Shown here: one piece after another, positions 43,113 to 52,278 of the stretch
Layout of the letters: every line of letters starts with the position of its first letter
Numbering within the stretch: position 1 is the first letter of the stretch
Assembly: GCF_964340835.1 (NCBI RefSeq)
Contig: NZ_OZ204251.1
Reading direction: 5' to 3' (one strand)
Source: Bombilactobacillus bombi
GTDB lineage: Bacteria > Bacillota > Bacilli > Lactobacillales > Lactobacillaceae
Length of the DNA stretch: 64,000 nucleotides
The notes under the pieces: generated by a model
What the model was told of the DNA's origin: nothing
Seen by the model: the letters and a program-made list of their open reading frames with translations, nothing else
Database searches by the model: none
Position numbers and translations under genes: made by a program

Positions 43113-43616
43113 ATGAAAAATAAAGCACAATGGTTGTCTTTAGTAGTAATAATATTAATTATCGGAGGATTATTTATTAGTTCTTCAATGACTTATCATC
43201 AGCAAACATCAGTTCCATTTTTAAAACGTTATTTAGCCAATCAGCCTTTTTATGATTCTTTAAGCAAAATTAAATTTGTATATGCGGATAAAGAAAAATC
43301 AATCGCAGCGGTAGGTTATTTTAAGTTGGTAGAATTTTTCATCCGCAAATTTGCCCATTTTAGCATTTTTGGTTTGTTAGGAATAGCAACGTTCTTATTT
43401 TTAAAAAATGAAGTTAAGCATGTTGCTTTATCTCCTTGGTTGGCTTGGTTTACTGTTACGGGCTGGGCTGGATTTGATGAATTTCATGAAATGTTAACTT
43501 CTGGACGTACACCACTTGTTCAAGATGTGATACTTGATAGTTCAGGAGCATTTTGTGGGATTTTATTAACTATAATTATCTTATTTATTTATAGTAGATT
43601 AAGCAAAAAGCATTGA
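43113..43616 (+). CDS. VanZ-like membrane protein
   Basis: 167 residues with four membrane segments (about 8-25, 72-92, 108-128 and 140-160). The VanZ-like core shows IRKFAHFSIFGLLGIATFLFL and WAGFDEFHEMLTSGRTPLVQDVILDSSGAFCG. VanZ-family proteins are linked with teicoplanin resistance but most, as here, have no proven role. A second VanZ-like gene is at 59154. GAGGGTTAA lies ahead of the ATG. Confidence 0.88.
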   Translation: MKNKAQWLSLVVIILIIGGLFISSSMTYHQQTSVPFLKRYLANQPFYDSLSKIKFVYADKEKSIAAVGYFKLVEFFIRKFAHFSIFGLLGIATFLFLKNEVKHVALSPWLAWFTVTGWAGFDEFHEMLTSGRTPLVQDVILDSSGAFCGILLTIIILFIYSRLSKKH

Positions 43617-43693
43617 AGCACAAGCAGTATTCTGATATGATAATATACGGTTTTATGTTATTCACACTAAATATAGAAAGAAGGAGTTAGCGG

Positions 43694-44422
43694 ATGTCAG
43701 GACATTCTAAGTGGCATAATATACAAGGACGTAAAAATGCCCAAGACGCAAAACGTGGAAAGATTTTCCAAAAGCTTTCCCGTGAAATTTATATGGCAGC
43801 AAAGGGTGGTGATTCTGACCCGGCGAACAACGCGGCTCTTCGTTTGGTGATGGATAAAGCACGTGCTGCTAATATGCCTAAAGATAATATTAAACGCGCA
43901 ATTGATAAAGCTTCTGGTGCTGGTGGAGCTAATTATGAAGAAATTACTTATGAAGGTTATGCACCGGGCGGAGTAGCAGTTTTAGTTAATACTTTAACTG
44001 ATAATAAAAATCGGACTGCAACTTCTGTACGAGTGGCAATTACTCGTAATGGTGGTAGCATGGGATCTGCGGGTTCAGTATCTTATTTATTTGATCGTAA
44101 AGGTTATATTGTAATTGATCGCTCTACAACTGATGCAGATGAAGATCAAATGTTAGAAGATTTAATGGATGCTGGAGCTGATGACTTGCAGACATCCGAT
44201 GATGCCTATGAAATTTATACAGAAGCCAAAGAATTTGCCGCTGTGCGTGATGCCTTAGAGGCTAAGGGATATAAGTTAGCCAATGCAACTTTAACGATGA
44301 TTCCTAAAAATACAGTTCCAGTTCCTGAAGATAAAAAAGAACAATTTGAACATATGATTGATCAATTAGAAGACGATGATGATGTTTCTGAAGTTTTCAC
44401 AGCTGCAGCTGATGAAGACTAA
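43694..44422 (+). CDS. YebC/TACO1-family protein
   Basis: 242 residues. The family signature MSGHSKWHNIQGRKNAQDAKRGKIF begins the protein, with MPKDNIKRAIDKASG and the acidic C-terminus typical of the group. Members bind DNA or act in translation of problem sequences. AAGGAG precedes the ATG. It lies directly upstream of the comG operon with a terminator between. Confidence 0.95.
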   Translation: MSGHSKWHNIQGRKNAQDAKRGKIFQKLSREIYMAAKGGDSDPANNAALRLVMDKARAANMPKDNIKRAIDKASGAGGANYEEITYEGYAPGGVAVLVNTLTDNKNRTATSVRVAITRNGGSMGSAGSVSYLFDRKGYIVIDRSTTDADEDQMLEDLMDAGADDLQTSDDAYEIYTEAKEFAAVRDALEAKGYKLANATLTMIPKNTVPVPEDKKEQFEHMIDQLEDDDDVSEVFTAAADED

Positions 44423-44432
44423 TAAGTAAATA

Positions 44433-44464
44433 AAAAATCCCGAAATAATTTCGGGATTTTTTTT
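44433..44464 (+). terminator. Terminator between yebC and comGA
   Basis: AAAATCCCGAAA and TTTCGGGATTTT arms with a loop of three bases and a T-run. Only about 25 bases remain before the comGA ribosome site. Confidence 0.88.
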
Positions 44465-44504
44465 GTTTTTTGGGTATTTTATTATTGGAAAGGAGATGAG
44501 GAGA

Positions 44505-45476
44505 ATGAAGCCAGAACAATATGTAAAAAGAATATTAGATTTTGCTTGTCAAAGAGATGTTTCCGATATTTTTTTCTTGCCTCAAAAAGATAAAATGATA
44601 ATCAAAATGCGAGAAATTGATGGTATTCATGATTATCAGCTTTTAGAAGCCGATTTTGCGGTGGGAGTTATAAATTATTTGAAATTCACTTCTGATATGG
44701 ATATTAGTGAGCATCGTCGTCCACAAGCAGGAGCACGTAATTTTAATTTTCGAGATCAAGTAGTAAATTTACGTTTATCATCCTTAGGAAATTATTCCAA
44801 TAAAGAGTCGCTTGTTATTCGCTTAATCTATCCCTTACGTCAACTCACACAAAATGAATTAAACGGACAACAGTGGCAAGATATTATGAATCAAAGAGGG
44901 CTAATTTTATTTAGCGGGCCAACAGGATCAGGAAAGACAACGGCTATGTATCAATTAACAAAAAAATATAGCCAACACAAAATTGTTTTAGCAATTGAAG
45001 ATCCAGTAGAGGTTATTGAACCCGATTTTTTACAAATTCAAGTCAATAAACGTGCACAAATGAGTTACGCAGATTTGATTAGAACATCTTTGCGTCATCG
45101 CCCAGATATTTTGATTTTAGGAGAAATACGAGATGAAGAAAGTAGTGAAATGGCAATTCGAGCTGCCTTGAGTGGGCATCTGGTTATTTCAACAGTTCAT
45201 GCGCGTAATAAATTTGCCGTCATTGGGCGCATGATGGAATTAGGTATTAGTCAACGAGAATTACATTCTGTTTTAAATTGTGTTATTTATCAACGTTTAA
45301 TTCTTCAAACTACAGGTATCGTAAAGGCTTATCGCGACGTTTTATTAGAAGAAAATTTAAGCCAAGCGATTCAAATTCCGCAAAGTAATTATTCTGATTG
45401 GCAAACAATGTTACAAATCGATTATAAAAAGGGATTACTAGATGAACAAACGTATCAAAGATATAAAACCGGTTAA
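44505..45476 (+). CDS. comGA: Competence pseudopilus ATPase ComGA
   Basis: 323 residues from the ATG at 44505, with AAAGGAG 9 bases upstream. The secretion ATPase core has Walker A GPTGSGKTTAMYQL, the Asp box EDPVE, Walker B DILILGEIRDEESSEMAIRAALSGH and the STVHARN His box. Powers assembly of the DNA-uptake pilus. First gene of a complete comG operon; ends 35 bases inside comGB. Confidence 0.95.
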   Translation: MKPEQYVKRILDFACQRDVSDIFFLPQKDKMIIKMREIDGIHDYQLLEADFAVGVINYLKFTSDMDISEHRRPQAGARNFNFRDQVVNLRLSSLGNYSNKESLVIRLIYPLRQLTQNELNGQQWQDIMNQRGLILFSGPTGSGKTTAMYQLTKKYSQHKIVLAIEDPVEVIEPDFLQIQVNKRAQMSYADLIRTSLRHRPDILILGEIRDEESSEMAIRAALSGHLVISTVHARNKFAVIGRMMELGISQRELHSVLNCVIYQRLILQTTGIVKAYRDVLLEENLSQAIQIPQSNYSDWQTMLQIDYKKGLLDEQTYQRYKTG

Positions 45477-46443
45477 ACTAAAGCTCAAACAACAAGCCAC
45501 GTTTTTGCTAATTTTAGCAAAATTATTAGAAAATGGTTTTTCTATAGAAATGGCATTGGAATCTATGCGGTTGATTTTACCAGATGAAAATCCATTGCTG
45601 ATCAATTTAATTCAACAATTGGATAAGGGGCAAAGTTTAGCTGACACATTAGCTCTTACAGGTTTATCAAAAACAATTCTCAGTCAAATTACTATTGCAG
45701 ATATTCATGGCAATTTAATTAAATGTTTACGAGAAAATGCAGCTACTTTGACTATCCGACAAAAAAATCTACAAAAAATTTTGAATTTATTGGCGTATCC
45801 TTGCTTTTTATTAATCAGCTTAATTTCTTTAATAGTTTTTTTAAAAGTGGAAATGGCTCAACAACTACCTCATTTGGCATTGCCTACAATGTATTGGATT
45901 TTAGTTAAGATATTAGTGGGATTGATAATTTTAGGTATCATTGGGGAAATAGGATATTTAGTGCATGCCACAGAAACACAACGAGCTTTACATCAAATGC
46001 GTTGGCCGATTATTGGTAGTATGTATCGAAATTATTTTCATTATGTGATTTTGTCAGCGGTTGCAACTTTTTTAAAAAGTGGACTTTCTTTAAATGAAAT
46101 CTTAGTAGCCAGTAAACAATTAACACTAGGATCAATTCAGCGGCAATTAGCTGAAAAAGTGCAACAACAAATTCTCACTGGAATATCACTTTCTCAAATT
46201 ATTAAACATAATCCTTTTTTACCCACAGAAATTAATATTGCGATGAATTTAGGGCATAGTGCAAAGCAAACTGCTTTAGAATTACAGACAATAGCAGAAA
46301 TCAAGCATCAGCGGTTGCAACAACAAATGCAAAAATTAATTAATCAAATTCAGCCATTGTTTTTTTTACTTGTTGCAGTCCTTATTTTAGGTACTTATTT
46401 AAGTATTTTATTACCAATTTATTCTCTGATGAAAGGAATGTAG
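45442..46443 (+). CDS. comGB: Competence pseudopilus membrane protein ComGB
   Basis: 333 residues of the GspF/PilC type. Two homologous halves (about 15-140 and 190-320) each contain a cytoplasmic helical domain; membrane segments are at about 113-133, 150-172 and 300-322. Platform protein for pilus assembly. The start lies 35 bases before the comGA stop. Confidence 0.93.
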   Translation: MNKRIKDIKPVKLKLKQQATFLLILAKLLENGFSIEMALESMRLILPDENPLLINLIQQLDKGQSLADTLALTGLSKTILSQITIADIHGNLIKCLRENAATLTIRQKNLQKILNLLAYPCFLLISLISLIVFLKVEMAQQLPHLALPTMYWILVKILVGLIILGIIGEIGYLVHATETQRALHQMRWPIIGSMYRNYFHYVILSAVATFLKSGLSLNEILVASKQLTLGSIQRQLAEKVQQQILTGISLSQIIKHNPFLPTEINIAMNLGHSAKQTALELQTIAEIKHQRLQQQMQKLINQIQPLFFLLVAVLILGTYLSILLPIYSLMKGM

Positions 46444-46447
46444 ATCA

Positions 46448-46747
46448 TTGCTTAAAACTAAACATTCTGCCTTTACATTAATTGAAATGGTTATTGTTTT
46501 ATTTATTATTTCTTTATTATTGTTAATTATTATTCCTAATGTGAATCAACAAAAAAAATCTGCCGAAAATAAAACAAATGCTGCTTTTAGAACTACCTTA
46601 CAAACTCAAGTAGATATGTACGATGGTCAAAATCCAAGTTGGGAAATTCTAGAAAAAGAACATTACTTATCTGAATCACAAGCCAAAAAGGCCGTTAAAG
46701 ATGGTTATAAGATTAATGATGGTAATGTGGTGGCACCAAATAAATAA
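46448..46747 (+). CDS. comGC: Major competence pseudopilin ComGC
   Basis: 99 residues from a TTG start. A short basic leader (MLKTKHSA) is followed by FTLIEMVIVLFIISLLLLIIIPN, the type IV prepilin signature with conserved Glu at +5 of the mature protein. Cut by ComC, then assembled into the pseudopilus. An AAAGGAATG lies about 8 bases upstream and overlaps the comGB end. Confidence 0.92.
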   Translation: MLKTKHSAFTLIEMVIVLFIISLLLLIIIPNVNQQKKSAENKTNAAFRTTLQTQVDMYDGQNPSWEILEKEHYLSESQAKKAVKDGYKINDGNVVAPNK

Positions 46748-47174
46748 GCCTATAGCTGCATTTACCTTAATTGAAGCTGTTATCACTTTAGGAATAGTTT
46801 GTGCACTTTTATTGTTACCAACAATTAATTATCATGAACAATTAGAATTACAACAGGAAAAAATTGCCGTTATTGCTTTTCAAAGTAACTGGCATAATTT
46901 GGTTAATGATTCCTTTTTATATAATGAAGTGCGTGATTTAAGCTTTAATTCTCAAAAGCATCAATTGCAGTTTATTGATCCTGTGCATCCAGAAAGATCA
47001 TATACACAAAAACTACCGGCAGAATTGGAGTGCCGTTTACAAAAACCATTTATTCGTATTACTTGCGGAGAAGTCACACCACAAAAAATAATTTTTACTT
47101 CAAGAACTACAAAGCAACAGTTCAAGTTAACAGTTCAAATGCATTGGGGAGAGATAGTTGAAGACAAAACATAA
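46725..47174 (+). CDS. comGD: Minor competence pseudopilin ComGD
   Basis: 149 residues from the ATG at 46725 (the frame is open further upstream to 46701). The prepilin motif AAFTLIEAVITLGIVCALLLLP follows a short leader (MWWHQINKPI). The start overlaps the end of comGC by 23 bases. The ribosome site is weak, suggesting coupling to comGC. Confidence 0.85.
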   Translation: MWWHQINKPIAAFTLIEAVITLGIVCALLLLPTINYHEQLELQQEKIAVIAFQSNWHNLVNDSFLYNEVRDLSFNSQKHQLQFIDPVHPERSYTQKLPAELECRLQKPFIRITCGEVTPQKIIFTSRTTKQQFKLTVQMHWGEIVEDKT

Positions 47175-47463
47175 GGCATTTTTACTATTAGATAATATGT
47201 TAGGATTTTTTTTGGTTTTACAAGCTGTGGCAGTGATTCCACTTTGTATTATTCCTACTCAACAAAAAGTACAGCAAGTTCAACAAAGGGCCTTTTTGAA
47301 ATTAGCTTGCTGGCAAAAAATACAGCATCCAGATATCACGCAGATAACACTTAAAAATAAAAAGTATTATTTTTATAATCGAGGAAAAAAACTTGAAATT
47401 TACCAAAAAAAACAATCTTTGGAGTATGATCGCAAACAAAAAACATTCCGCTTTTTTACTTAG
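47158..47463 (+). CDS. comGE: Minor competence pseudopilin ComGE
   Basis: 101 residues from a TTG. The leader KTKHKA is followed by a hydrophobic stretch (FLLLDNMLGFFLVLQAVAVIPL) with Asp/Asn rather than Glu at the +5 site, as is common in ComGE. Identity comes mainly from position between comGD and comGF. Overlaps both neighbours. Confidence 0.82.
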   Translation: MKTKHKAFLLLDNMLGFFLVLQAVAVIPLCIIPTQQKVQQVQQRAFLKLACWQKIQHPDITQITLKNKKYYFYNRGKKLEIYQKKQSLEYDRKQKTFRFFT

Positions 47464-47863
47464 TGAAGCCCTTGTTTCTTTATTTATTTTAATACTAACT
47501 TTCTCGATAATGGTCTTTTTAATTAATTCCTATCATAATAATAACAAACACCTATTTCAAAATGAAAGCAGCTGGGCTATTTCCATGTTGCGCTTGGAAC
47601 AATTAACAGCAGATGCTTCTTTAATTAAAGCAGATAATAAAACGATTGAATTTGAATCAGGTGCTAATTATAAATTTCCTCATAAGATATATCATTTACA
47701 GGTTTATCACAATATGTTGCGGGTTACAGGAAAGACAGAAGGACATATGCCCTTATTGTTAAATCAACAAAATATTAACTTCATAACTAAAGGACATACT
47801 GTGCAAATAAATGCTATTGACCAATTCCAAAGAAAGTGGGAATATTATCTTGACTTTCAATAA
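47393..47863 (+). CDS. comGF: Minor competence pseudopilin ComGF
   Basis: 156 residues from a TTG with GAGG 8 bases upstream. The leader ends in KKHSA, followed by FLLSEALVSLFILILTFSIMVFLI, a prepilin-like N-terminus; the C-terminal DQFQRKWEYYLDF resembles the ComGF domain. Overlaps comGE by 71 bases. Confidence 0.85.
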   Translation: MKFTKKNNLWSMIANKKHSAFLLSEALVSLFILILTFSIMVFLINSYHNNNKHLFQNESSWAISMLRLEQLTADASLIKADNKTIEFESGANYKFPHKIYHLQVYHNMLRVTGKTEGHMPLLLNQQNINFITKGHTVQINAIDQFQRKWEYYLDFQ

Positions 47864-48020
47864 AAAACGGTCTGCATCAACAACTCTAATTGCAGTTTTA
47901 TTGTTGAATATTGAATGTATTTTGATACTAGCTTACTTGAATTTTTATACACAAGAGTTAAAAAACTATCAGCAGCTTGATTATATTTATTCACAAAAAA
48001 TTATAACCTTTGCTAAATAA
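47850..48020 (+). CDS. comGG: Probable ComGG
   Basis: 56 residues from a TTG at 47850 with GTGGGA upstream; an ATG at 47811 without ribosome site would give 69. One hydrophobic segment (STTLIAVLLLNIECILILAYL) after a basic leader and a short polar tail fit the last, fast-diverging pseudopilin. Shorter than Bacillus ComGG (about 120). Overlaps comGF. Confidence 0.68.
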   Translation: MTFNKKRSASTTLIAVLLLNIECILILAYLNFYTQELKNYQQLDYIYSQKIITFAK

Positions 48021-48074
48021 GATAATTTCCGTTAACATATATTAACAGATGTTATGATATTAGGGGATGGATAT

Positions 48075-49103
48075 ATGGCTCAAATAAAAAAGCCGTTGAA
48101 CCAAATATTTGATTTTATTGATCAAACGACTGAAGAATTGCGAAAGATTTTAAATATTTCTTATCGAGAAGCTTTATCGGAAAATATTTTTAATATTCTG
48201 GAACAAAAAACTTATGTTGAGGACGGCTATCCTACTAGAGAACAAGCTCAACAGCTAGATCAAAAATATCAAAATTTTAATTTGAATGATTATTCTTTGT
48301 TAGATATAAAGCGTGCTTTAGAGTTTGCCGTTATCAAAGCGCAAAAGATTGATCAATTAGATGTAAACTTGTTGATGACACCGGATGTAATCGGAACTTT
48401 AAGTTCACTGGTGATAGCAGAAGTATTTCGTAACTATCCGCGCAAAACTTTGGAAACAATGGATTCCACAGTAGGCACAGGTAATTTATTAATTGAAACC
48501 AACTTAGAATTGAAAAAAAGTACCACTTTGAGTTTGTCGATGCATGGCATTGATAATGATCATAATTCATTAGAACTGGCTGCTGCTATTGGAAACGCCT
48601 TAAAAAGTGAAATCGATTTATATCATCAAGATGCAGTTGCTGATTGGATTGTCAGCGATTATGATTTGATTTTGGCAGATTTACCAGTAGGTTATTATCC
48701 ACTTGATGAAAATACTTTAAATTTTCAAACTAAAGCTCAATCTGGTCATTCTTACGCTCATCACTTGATTATGGAACAATCAATGAAAAATGTGCACGCA
48801 GGTGGTATTGGCATATTTATTGTGCCTTCCCAAATTTTTCAAACTGATCAAGCATTAACTTTAGCACATTGGTTAGTAAATTCAGTATATTTGCAAGCTG
48901 TATTAAGTTTGCCACAATCTTTATTTACAAGTGAAGCTGCCGAAAAATCATTGGTTGTTTTACAACGCCACGGCGCAAATGCCAAACAAACCAAAGAGGT
49001 ATTAATGGGACAAATCCCCAATCTAAGCGATACCAGTGATATAATTAAGTTTAAGAACCAATTACAAAATTGGAGTCAAAAAACATTTGATTGGGAGAAA
49101 TGA
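48075..49103 (+). CDS. YtxK-like class I methyltransferase
   Basis: 342 residues from the ATG at 48075, with GGGGA 7 bases upstream. An N-terminal helical domain is followed by an N6-adenine-type methyltransferase fold: MDSTVGTGNLLIETNL (SAM loop), the acidic DNDHNSLELA and the catalytic LADLPVGYYPL motif (NPPY-like). The family commonly lies between comG and ackA in low-GC Gram-positives. Its target is not established. Two bases separate it from ackA. Confidence 0.88.
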   Translation: MAQIKKPLNQIFDFIDQTTEELRKILNISYREALSENIFNILEQKTYVEDGYPTREQAQQLDQKYQNFNLNDYSLLDIKRALEFAVIKAQKIDQLDVNLLMTPDVIGTLSSLVIAEVFRNYPRKTLETMDSTVGTGNLLIETNLELKKSTTLSLSMHGIDNDHNSLELAAAIGNALKSEIDLYHQDAVADWIVSDYDLILADLPVGYYPLDENTLNFQTKAQSGHSYAHHLIMEQSMKNVHAGGIGIFIVPSQIFQTDQALTLAHWLVNSVYLQAVLSLPQSLFTSEAAEKSLVVLQRHGANAKQTKEVLMGQIPNLSDTSDIIKFKNQLQNWSQKTFDWEK

Positions 49104-49104
49104 T

Positions 49105-50295
49105 ATGAAGCGAAAGGTTTTAGTAGTAAATTCGGGTAGTTCTACCTTAAAATTCAAGCTATTTGCTTTGCCTGAAGAAGAAGTGATTGTTAAAGGGATG
49201 GTTGACCGACTGGGGTTGGATCATTCAGTTTTTGAAATTACTTATCAAGGACAAAAACATACACAAGAAATTCCTATTAACAGTCATGTCCAAGCTGTAG
49301 AAATTCTAATTAAACAACTATTAGATTTAAATGTTATTAACGACGTTCAAGATATTTCAGGAATTGGTCATCGAGTAGTTTCTGGGGGACCATATTTTGA
49401 TGATTCAACGTTATTAAATGAACAAAGTTTATCTAAGTTATCTCAAATTGATGAGTATGCACCATTGCATAATCCCGCAGAAAGAAAGGGTATTGAGGCA
49501 TTTGCGCAAATGCTTCCTGAAGTTCCACAGGTTGCAGTCTTTGATACAACTTTCCACAAAAAATTACCTAAAATGAATCAAGTATATTCAATACCGAAAG
49601 AATATGATGAAAAATTCGGTGCTCATCGTTATGGTGCCCATGGTACTAGTCATGATTATGTTTCCCATAAGGCAGCTGAATTTTTAGACATTCCTTATAG
49701 CCAACAAAAAATGATTAGCTTGCATATGGGCAGTGGCGTATCTGTAACCGCTATTAAGGATGGACATTCTTTTGATACTTCAATGGGATTTACACCAATT
49801 TCAGGAGTAACGATGAGTTCACGTGCTGGCGATATTGATATTTCGTTAGTTGCATTTTTAATGGAAAAATTACAGATTAATGATATTCACGAAATGATCG
49901 ATATTCTGAATAATGAATCAGGCTTAAAGGGAATATCTGGTATTTCTCCTGATATGCGGGATTTGATTTCCGCAAAGGATAGTAATCCTGATGCTAAGTT
50001 AGCTATTGAAGTCTTTATTAATCGAATCGTTAAATATATAGGTTCGTATATTGCTGAAATGCACGGTATAGATGTTATGATTTTTACAGCTGGGATGGGA
50101 GAAAATAATCCCGTTATTCGACAAGCAATTATGGATAATTTTAACTTCTTAGGTATGAAAGTAGATCAAGCAGCTAATGAAAATGGCAAAGGTATCCGTC
50201 AAATTTCCGCTCCAGATTCAAAAATTACAGCTTTAGTAGTTCCCACCGATGAAGAATTAATGATCGTTCATGAATTTGAACGTTTAGTTAAGTAA
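49105..50295 (+). CDS. ackA: Acetate kinase
   Basis: 396 residues from the ATG at 49105 behind GGGAGAAA. LVVNSGSSTLKFKLF, HRVVSGG, FDTTFH, HGTSHDYV and FTAGMGENNPVIRQ are the family markers. Makes ATP and acetate from acetyl phosphate, the product of Pta at 33067. The -4-base junction with the YtxK-like gene indicates cotranscription. Confidence 0.98.
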   Translation: MKRKVLVVNSGSSTLKFKLFALPEEEVIVKGMVDRLGLDHSVFEITYQGQKHTQEIPINSHVQAVEILIKQLLDLNVINDVQDISGIGHRVVSGGPYFDDSTLLNEQSLSKLSQIDEYAPLHNPAERKGIEAFAQMLPEVPQVAVFDTTFHKKLPKMNQVYSIPKEYDEKFGAHRYGAHGTSHDYVSHKAAEFLDIPYSQQKMISLHMGSGVSVTAIKDGHSFDTSMGFTPISGVTMSSRAGDIDISLVAFLMEKLQINDIHEMIDILNNESGLKGISGISPDMRDLISAKDSNPDAKLAIEVFINRIVKYIGSYIAEMHGIDVMIFTAGMGENNPVIRQAIMDNFNFLGMKVDQAANENGKGIRQISAPDSKITALVVPTDEELMIVHEFERLVK

Positions 50296-50311
50296 AATCA
50301 TTTAAGTCTAT

Positions 50312-50362
50312 TACCTCATTATTGCAAAACATTTAATGTTTGCAGTAATGAGGTATTTTATT
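50312..50362 (+). terminator. Terminator after ackA
   Basis: ACCTCATTATTGCAAA and TTTGCAGTAATGAGGT form a 16-base stem with one mismatch, followed by a T-rich stretch. Confidence 0.88.
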
Positions 50363-50415
50363 TTGATATTACTTGAAATATGATATTATTTGGATTATAC
50401 TTGTTGTTGCTTAAC

Positions 50416-50780
50416 GGGGATGTTATGGATTCGACATATGTAGTTGAGCACTGGTTGCATCTCGTAGGTTACGTCTACGTAAAAACGTTACAGTTAAATT
50501 ATAACTGCAAAAAATAATAATAATTCTTACGCTTTAGCTGCTTAAAAACAGTTTTTAGCGTGATCCGTTTAGCTTCGCTCAAGGGTTAAATTGGGTCTTA
50601 AAAAATTGAGCTACGTCTAGTTGCACCACCTGAGCAACTAGAAAGAGACTTCCAGGCTAGCCGTTAAGGTTAGCTCAGTCATACAGCGTTCTTAACGGTG
50701 AACTATAAATAGTATGACTATGGATGTAGATGCTGGTGTGGCAGTATGTATGGACAGGAGTTCGATTCTCCTCATCTCCA
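50416..50780 (+). ncRNA. ssrA: Transfer-messenger RNA
   Basis: The ends GGGGATG and CATCTCC pair as the tRNA-like acceptor stem and the 3' part has GGAGTTCGATTCTCC. The tag frame (50507-50545) encodes AKNNNNSYALAA followed by a stop, a typical lactobacillus tag with the ALAA degradation signal recognised by ClpXP. CCA is not encoded. Works with SmpB (28985) to rescue stalled ribosomes. Confidence 0.97.
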
Positions 50781-50814
50781 TTTTAGATTTATTCATCTTT
50801 AACCAATAGCAGTC

Positions 50815-50850
50815 AAAGCCTTGAGCCACCAAGTGGTTCGGGGCTTTTTT
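50815..50850 (+). terminator. Terminator after ssrA
   Basis: AAAGCC..GAGCCAC and GTGGTTCGGGGCTTT arms with a run of six Ts. Confidence 0.88.
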
Positions 50851-50924
50851 GGTTTTTAAATTAAAATAAGCAATCAATTAAAAATTTGATTGCTTATTGG
50901 TTCTATTTATTATTGAATCATTAG

Positions 50925-52094
50925 TTATTCAGCATCATATGCTTCTTGGAATAACTGAACAATTTCTTCTTTAGTACCTTTACGAGGATTAGAAGGAGCA
51001 TTACCATCTTTGAGAGCATTTTCTGCCATTAATTCAAAATCCTCCGGTTTAGCTCCCATTGATTTAATACTACGAGGAATATGAACATCATCACACATTT
51101 GACGCATTGCTTTAATGGATAATTCAGCAGCATCACGAGTTGAAAGTCCTGTTGTATCTTCACCCATAATCTCAGCTAACTGTGCAAATCTTTCAGGACA
51201 AGCAATAATGTTATATTTTTCCACGATAGGTAATAAAATAGCACAACATACGCCATGGGGAGCATCGTATTGACCGCCTAATTGATGAGCCATGGCATGA
51301 ACATAACCTAAATCAGCATTATTAAAAGCCATGCCACCTAACATTTCGGCTTCAACCATTTTGGTACGAGCTTCAATATTATGACCATTAGCAACTACTT
51401 CGCGAAGACTTTCTTCTACTAATTTAATAGCTTGAACACATTGACCATCAGTAATTTCGTTACGATTAGTAGATACGTAAGGTTCAATGGCTTGTACAAA
51501 GGTATCCATCCCCGTTGCTGCTGTGAGTCCTACAGGAACATCTAACATTAACATTGGATCATTAAATGATACTAATGGAACGTTACGCCAAGAGACGACA
51601 ACAAATTTAAGTTTAGTTTCTTCATTAGTAATAACACAATGGCGAGTTAATTCGGAAGCGGTTCCAGCAGTTGTATTAACAGCCATGAGCGGTGGCAAAG
51701 GATTTTCAAGAGTTTCAATGCCAGCTAATTTAGTAATATCGTCACCATTAGTAAGGATAATACCTGTACCTTTACCAGCATCGTGAGATGAGCCACCACC
51801 AACAGTGATAATACTGTCACAATTATTATCTAAATAAATTTTTTTAGCGGCTTCAATATTCCTTACTTTAGGGTTAGGTTCGACACCATCATAAATAACA
51901 TAATCAACTTTAGCTTCTTTTAAGGAATTTAAAGTTTGTTCAACAGGACCATTATCCATTTTTCGTAAAAATTTATCAGTAACAATTAACGGCTTATGCA
52001 TATTAAGCATTTGGGCTCTGTTACCAATTTTTTTGATAACACCTTTGCCAAAAAAGTTTACACTAGGCATTAAAAAATCAAAATTTTCTTTCAT
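50925..52094 (-). CDS. Iron-containing alcohol dehydrogenase
   Basis: 389 residues from the ATG at 52094 with GGAG 9 bases upstream. Type III dehydrogenase: GGGSSHDAGKG for NAD (about residue 95), TAGTASELTRHCVI, and the metal site with His residues in VHAMAHQLGGQYDAPHGV (about 265-282). Close to 1,3-propanediol and broad alcohol dehydrogenases. The promoter overlaps a cre-like site, so sugar control is likely. Confidence 0.94.
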   Translation of the reverse strand: MKENFDFLMPSVNFFGKGVIKKIGNRAQMLNMHKPLIVTDKFLRKMDNGPVEQTLNSLKEAKVDYVIYDGVEPNPKVRNIEAAKKIYLDNNCDSIITVGGGSSHDAGKGTGIILTNGDDITKLAGIETLENPLPPLMAVNTTAGTASELTRHCVITNEETKLKFVVVSWRNVPLVSFNDPMLMLDVPVGLTAATGMDTFVQAIEPYVSTNRNEITDGQCVQAIKLVEESLREVVANGHNIEARTKMVEAEMLGGMAFNNADLGYVHAMAHQLGGQYDAPHGVCCAILLPIVEKYNIIACPERFAQLAEIMGEDTTGLSTRDAAELSIKAMRQMCDDVHIPRSIKSMGAKPEDFELMAENALKDGNAPSNPRKGTKEEIVQLFQEAYDAE

Positions 52095-52128
52095 AAGAGA
52101 ATCTCCAATCTGCTTTGTCAGCAACTTA

Positions 52129-52165
52129 AATATAGCACCCTGAAAGTAACTTGTAAACGATTTGA
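52129..52165 (-). promoter_or_regulatory. Alcohol dehydrogenase promoter with overlapping cre site
   Basis: On the minus strand TTTACA (52157-52152), 17-base spacer, TATATT (52134-52129). The -35 lies in TGTAAACGATTTGA read on the plus strand (52152-52165), which matches 13 of 14 positions of the CcpA cre consensus. Repression in glucose is inferred. Confidence 0.7.
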
Positions 52166-52278
52166 TTGTAATTTCACAAACAAACTTTCTTGCACTGGAA
52201 ATTAGAAGAAAAGTGCCATCCTATAGACAATTATGTTATGATAATTAATAGATTGAAGGCAATAAAGGGGAAACATTA

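Noticed and set aside
50460..50560. CRISPR-like or repeat structure in the AT-rich run near 50500
   Set aside because: The repeats are part of the tmRNA pseudoknots and tag sequence. No CRISPR array or cas gene was seen anywhere in the window.
50692..50877. 61-codon minus-strand frame over the end of ssrA
   Set aside because: It covers the tRNA-like end of tmRNA and its terminator, so it is not a gene.
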